From Psychrilyobacter atlanticus DSM 19335 (GTDB lineage Bacteria; Fusobacteriota; Fusobacteriia; Fusobacteriales; Fusobacteriaceae), in contig NZ_KE384548.1 of assembly GCF_000426625.1 (NCBI RefSeq), forward strand, positions 682,001-746,000: 64,000 nucleotides of DNA, given 5' to 3'. Below the pieces are notes generated by a model. That model did not search any database, was not told where the DNA came from, and saw nothing but the letters and a program-made list of their open reading frames with translations. Every line of letters starts with the position of its first letter. Position 1 is the first letter of the stretch. Made by a program: the position numbers and the translations under genes. Shown one piece after another: positions 64,000 through 64,000 of the stretch.

Positions 64000-64000
64000 T

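Overview
This 64 kb window is AT-rich chromosomal DNA from an anaerobic Gram-negative bacterium, most likely a member of the Fusobacteriota (Ilyobacter, Psychrilyobacter or Propionigenium type). That placement is an inference. It rests on very low GC, lipoproteins and OmpA/beta-barrel outer-membrane proteins next to Firmicutes-like metabolic genes and riboswitches, strong AGGAGG ribosome sites, and an anaerobic purine and amino-acid fermentation gene set. I see no rRNA, tRNA or CRISPR array.

Layout. 1-2.7 kb: tail of an M42 peptidase, a small TIGR04076 protein, and relics of IS30 and IS256 elements. 2.5-5.4 kb: small uncharacterised genes, a coiled-coil protein, a TPR protein and a 22-residue membrane peptide. 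5.5-21.1 kb: a cell-surface operon on the minus strand made of a 3,791-residue protein with about 24 DUF11-type repeats, an 1,167-residue outer-membrane barrel protein that overlaps it, and an OmpA-like lipoprotein. Its leader carries a c-di-GMP (GEMM-I) riboswitch followed by an intrinsic terminator. 21.1-28.9 kb: three paralogous CRP-like regulators, an OmpA/YbaY/flavodoxin operon, a zinc-finger mini-protein, an MscS channel, a patatin and a small membrane protein. Two of the regulators belong to a duplicated MscS-regulator unit in which one MscS copy has decayed. 29-29.5 kb: relic of an IS91-type transposase.

29.6-49.5 kb: a minus-strand purine/diaminopropionate catabolic cluster. It holds diaminopropionate ammonia-lyase (YgeX), YgeY hydrolase, a D-aminoacylase-like enzyme, SsnA, a nucleobase permease, an 8-oxoguanine deaminase-like enzyme, a PreA-like enzyme, a dihydropyrimidinase, a selenium-type xanthine dehydrogenase and RidA. 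Beyond a terminator follow sigma-54 itself (rpoN), a molybdopterin-binding protein and a second RidA. A sigma-54 promoter with three upstream operator-like repeats lies before ygeX, and a sigma-54-dependent activator co-transcribed with moaA lies just upstream. The picture is a self-contained regulon: activator plus RpoN drive purine and diaminopropionate breakdown, MoaA and the MoeA-like protein serve the molybdenum enzyme, and RidA can remove the 2-aminoacrylate made by YgeX. A molybdate-binding protein gene (modA) beside it is broken.

50.3-54.4 kb: a GntR regulator divergent from an NhaC antiporter, isoaspartyl dipeptidase and an Asp/Glu racemase, with a perfect 22-bp palindrome between them. 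54.5-60.5 kb: a plus-strand operon with a DUF5058 membrane protein, a second membrane protein, two M20 peptidases, an unusual regulator and an acetyltransferase; this looks like an undescribed uptake-and-hydrolysis system. 60.6-64 kb: a fragment of a POT peptide transporter, a 50-residue protein, an EamA transporter under an FMN riboswitch (probable riboflavin transporter), an M48 metalloprotease lipoprotein and the C-terminal part of cobyrinate a,c-diamide synthase. A repeated intergenic element of about 48 bp occurs four times in the window, each time 70-140 bp upstream of a minus-strand gene.
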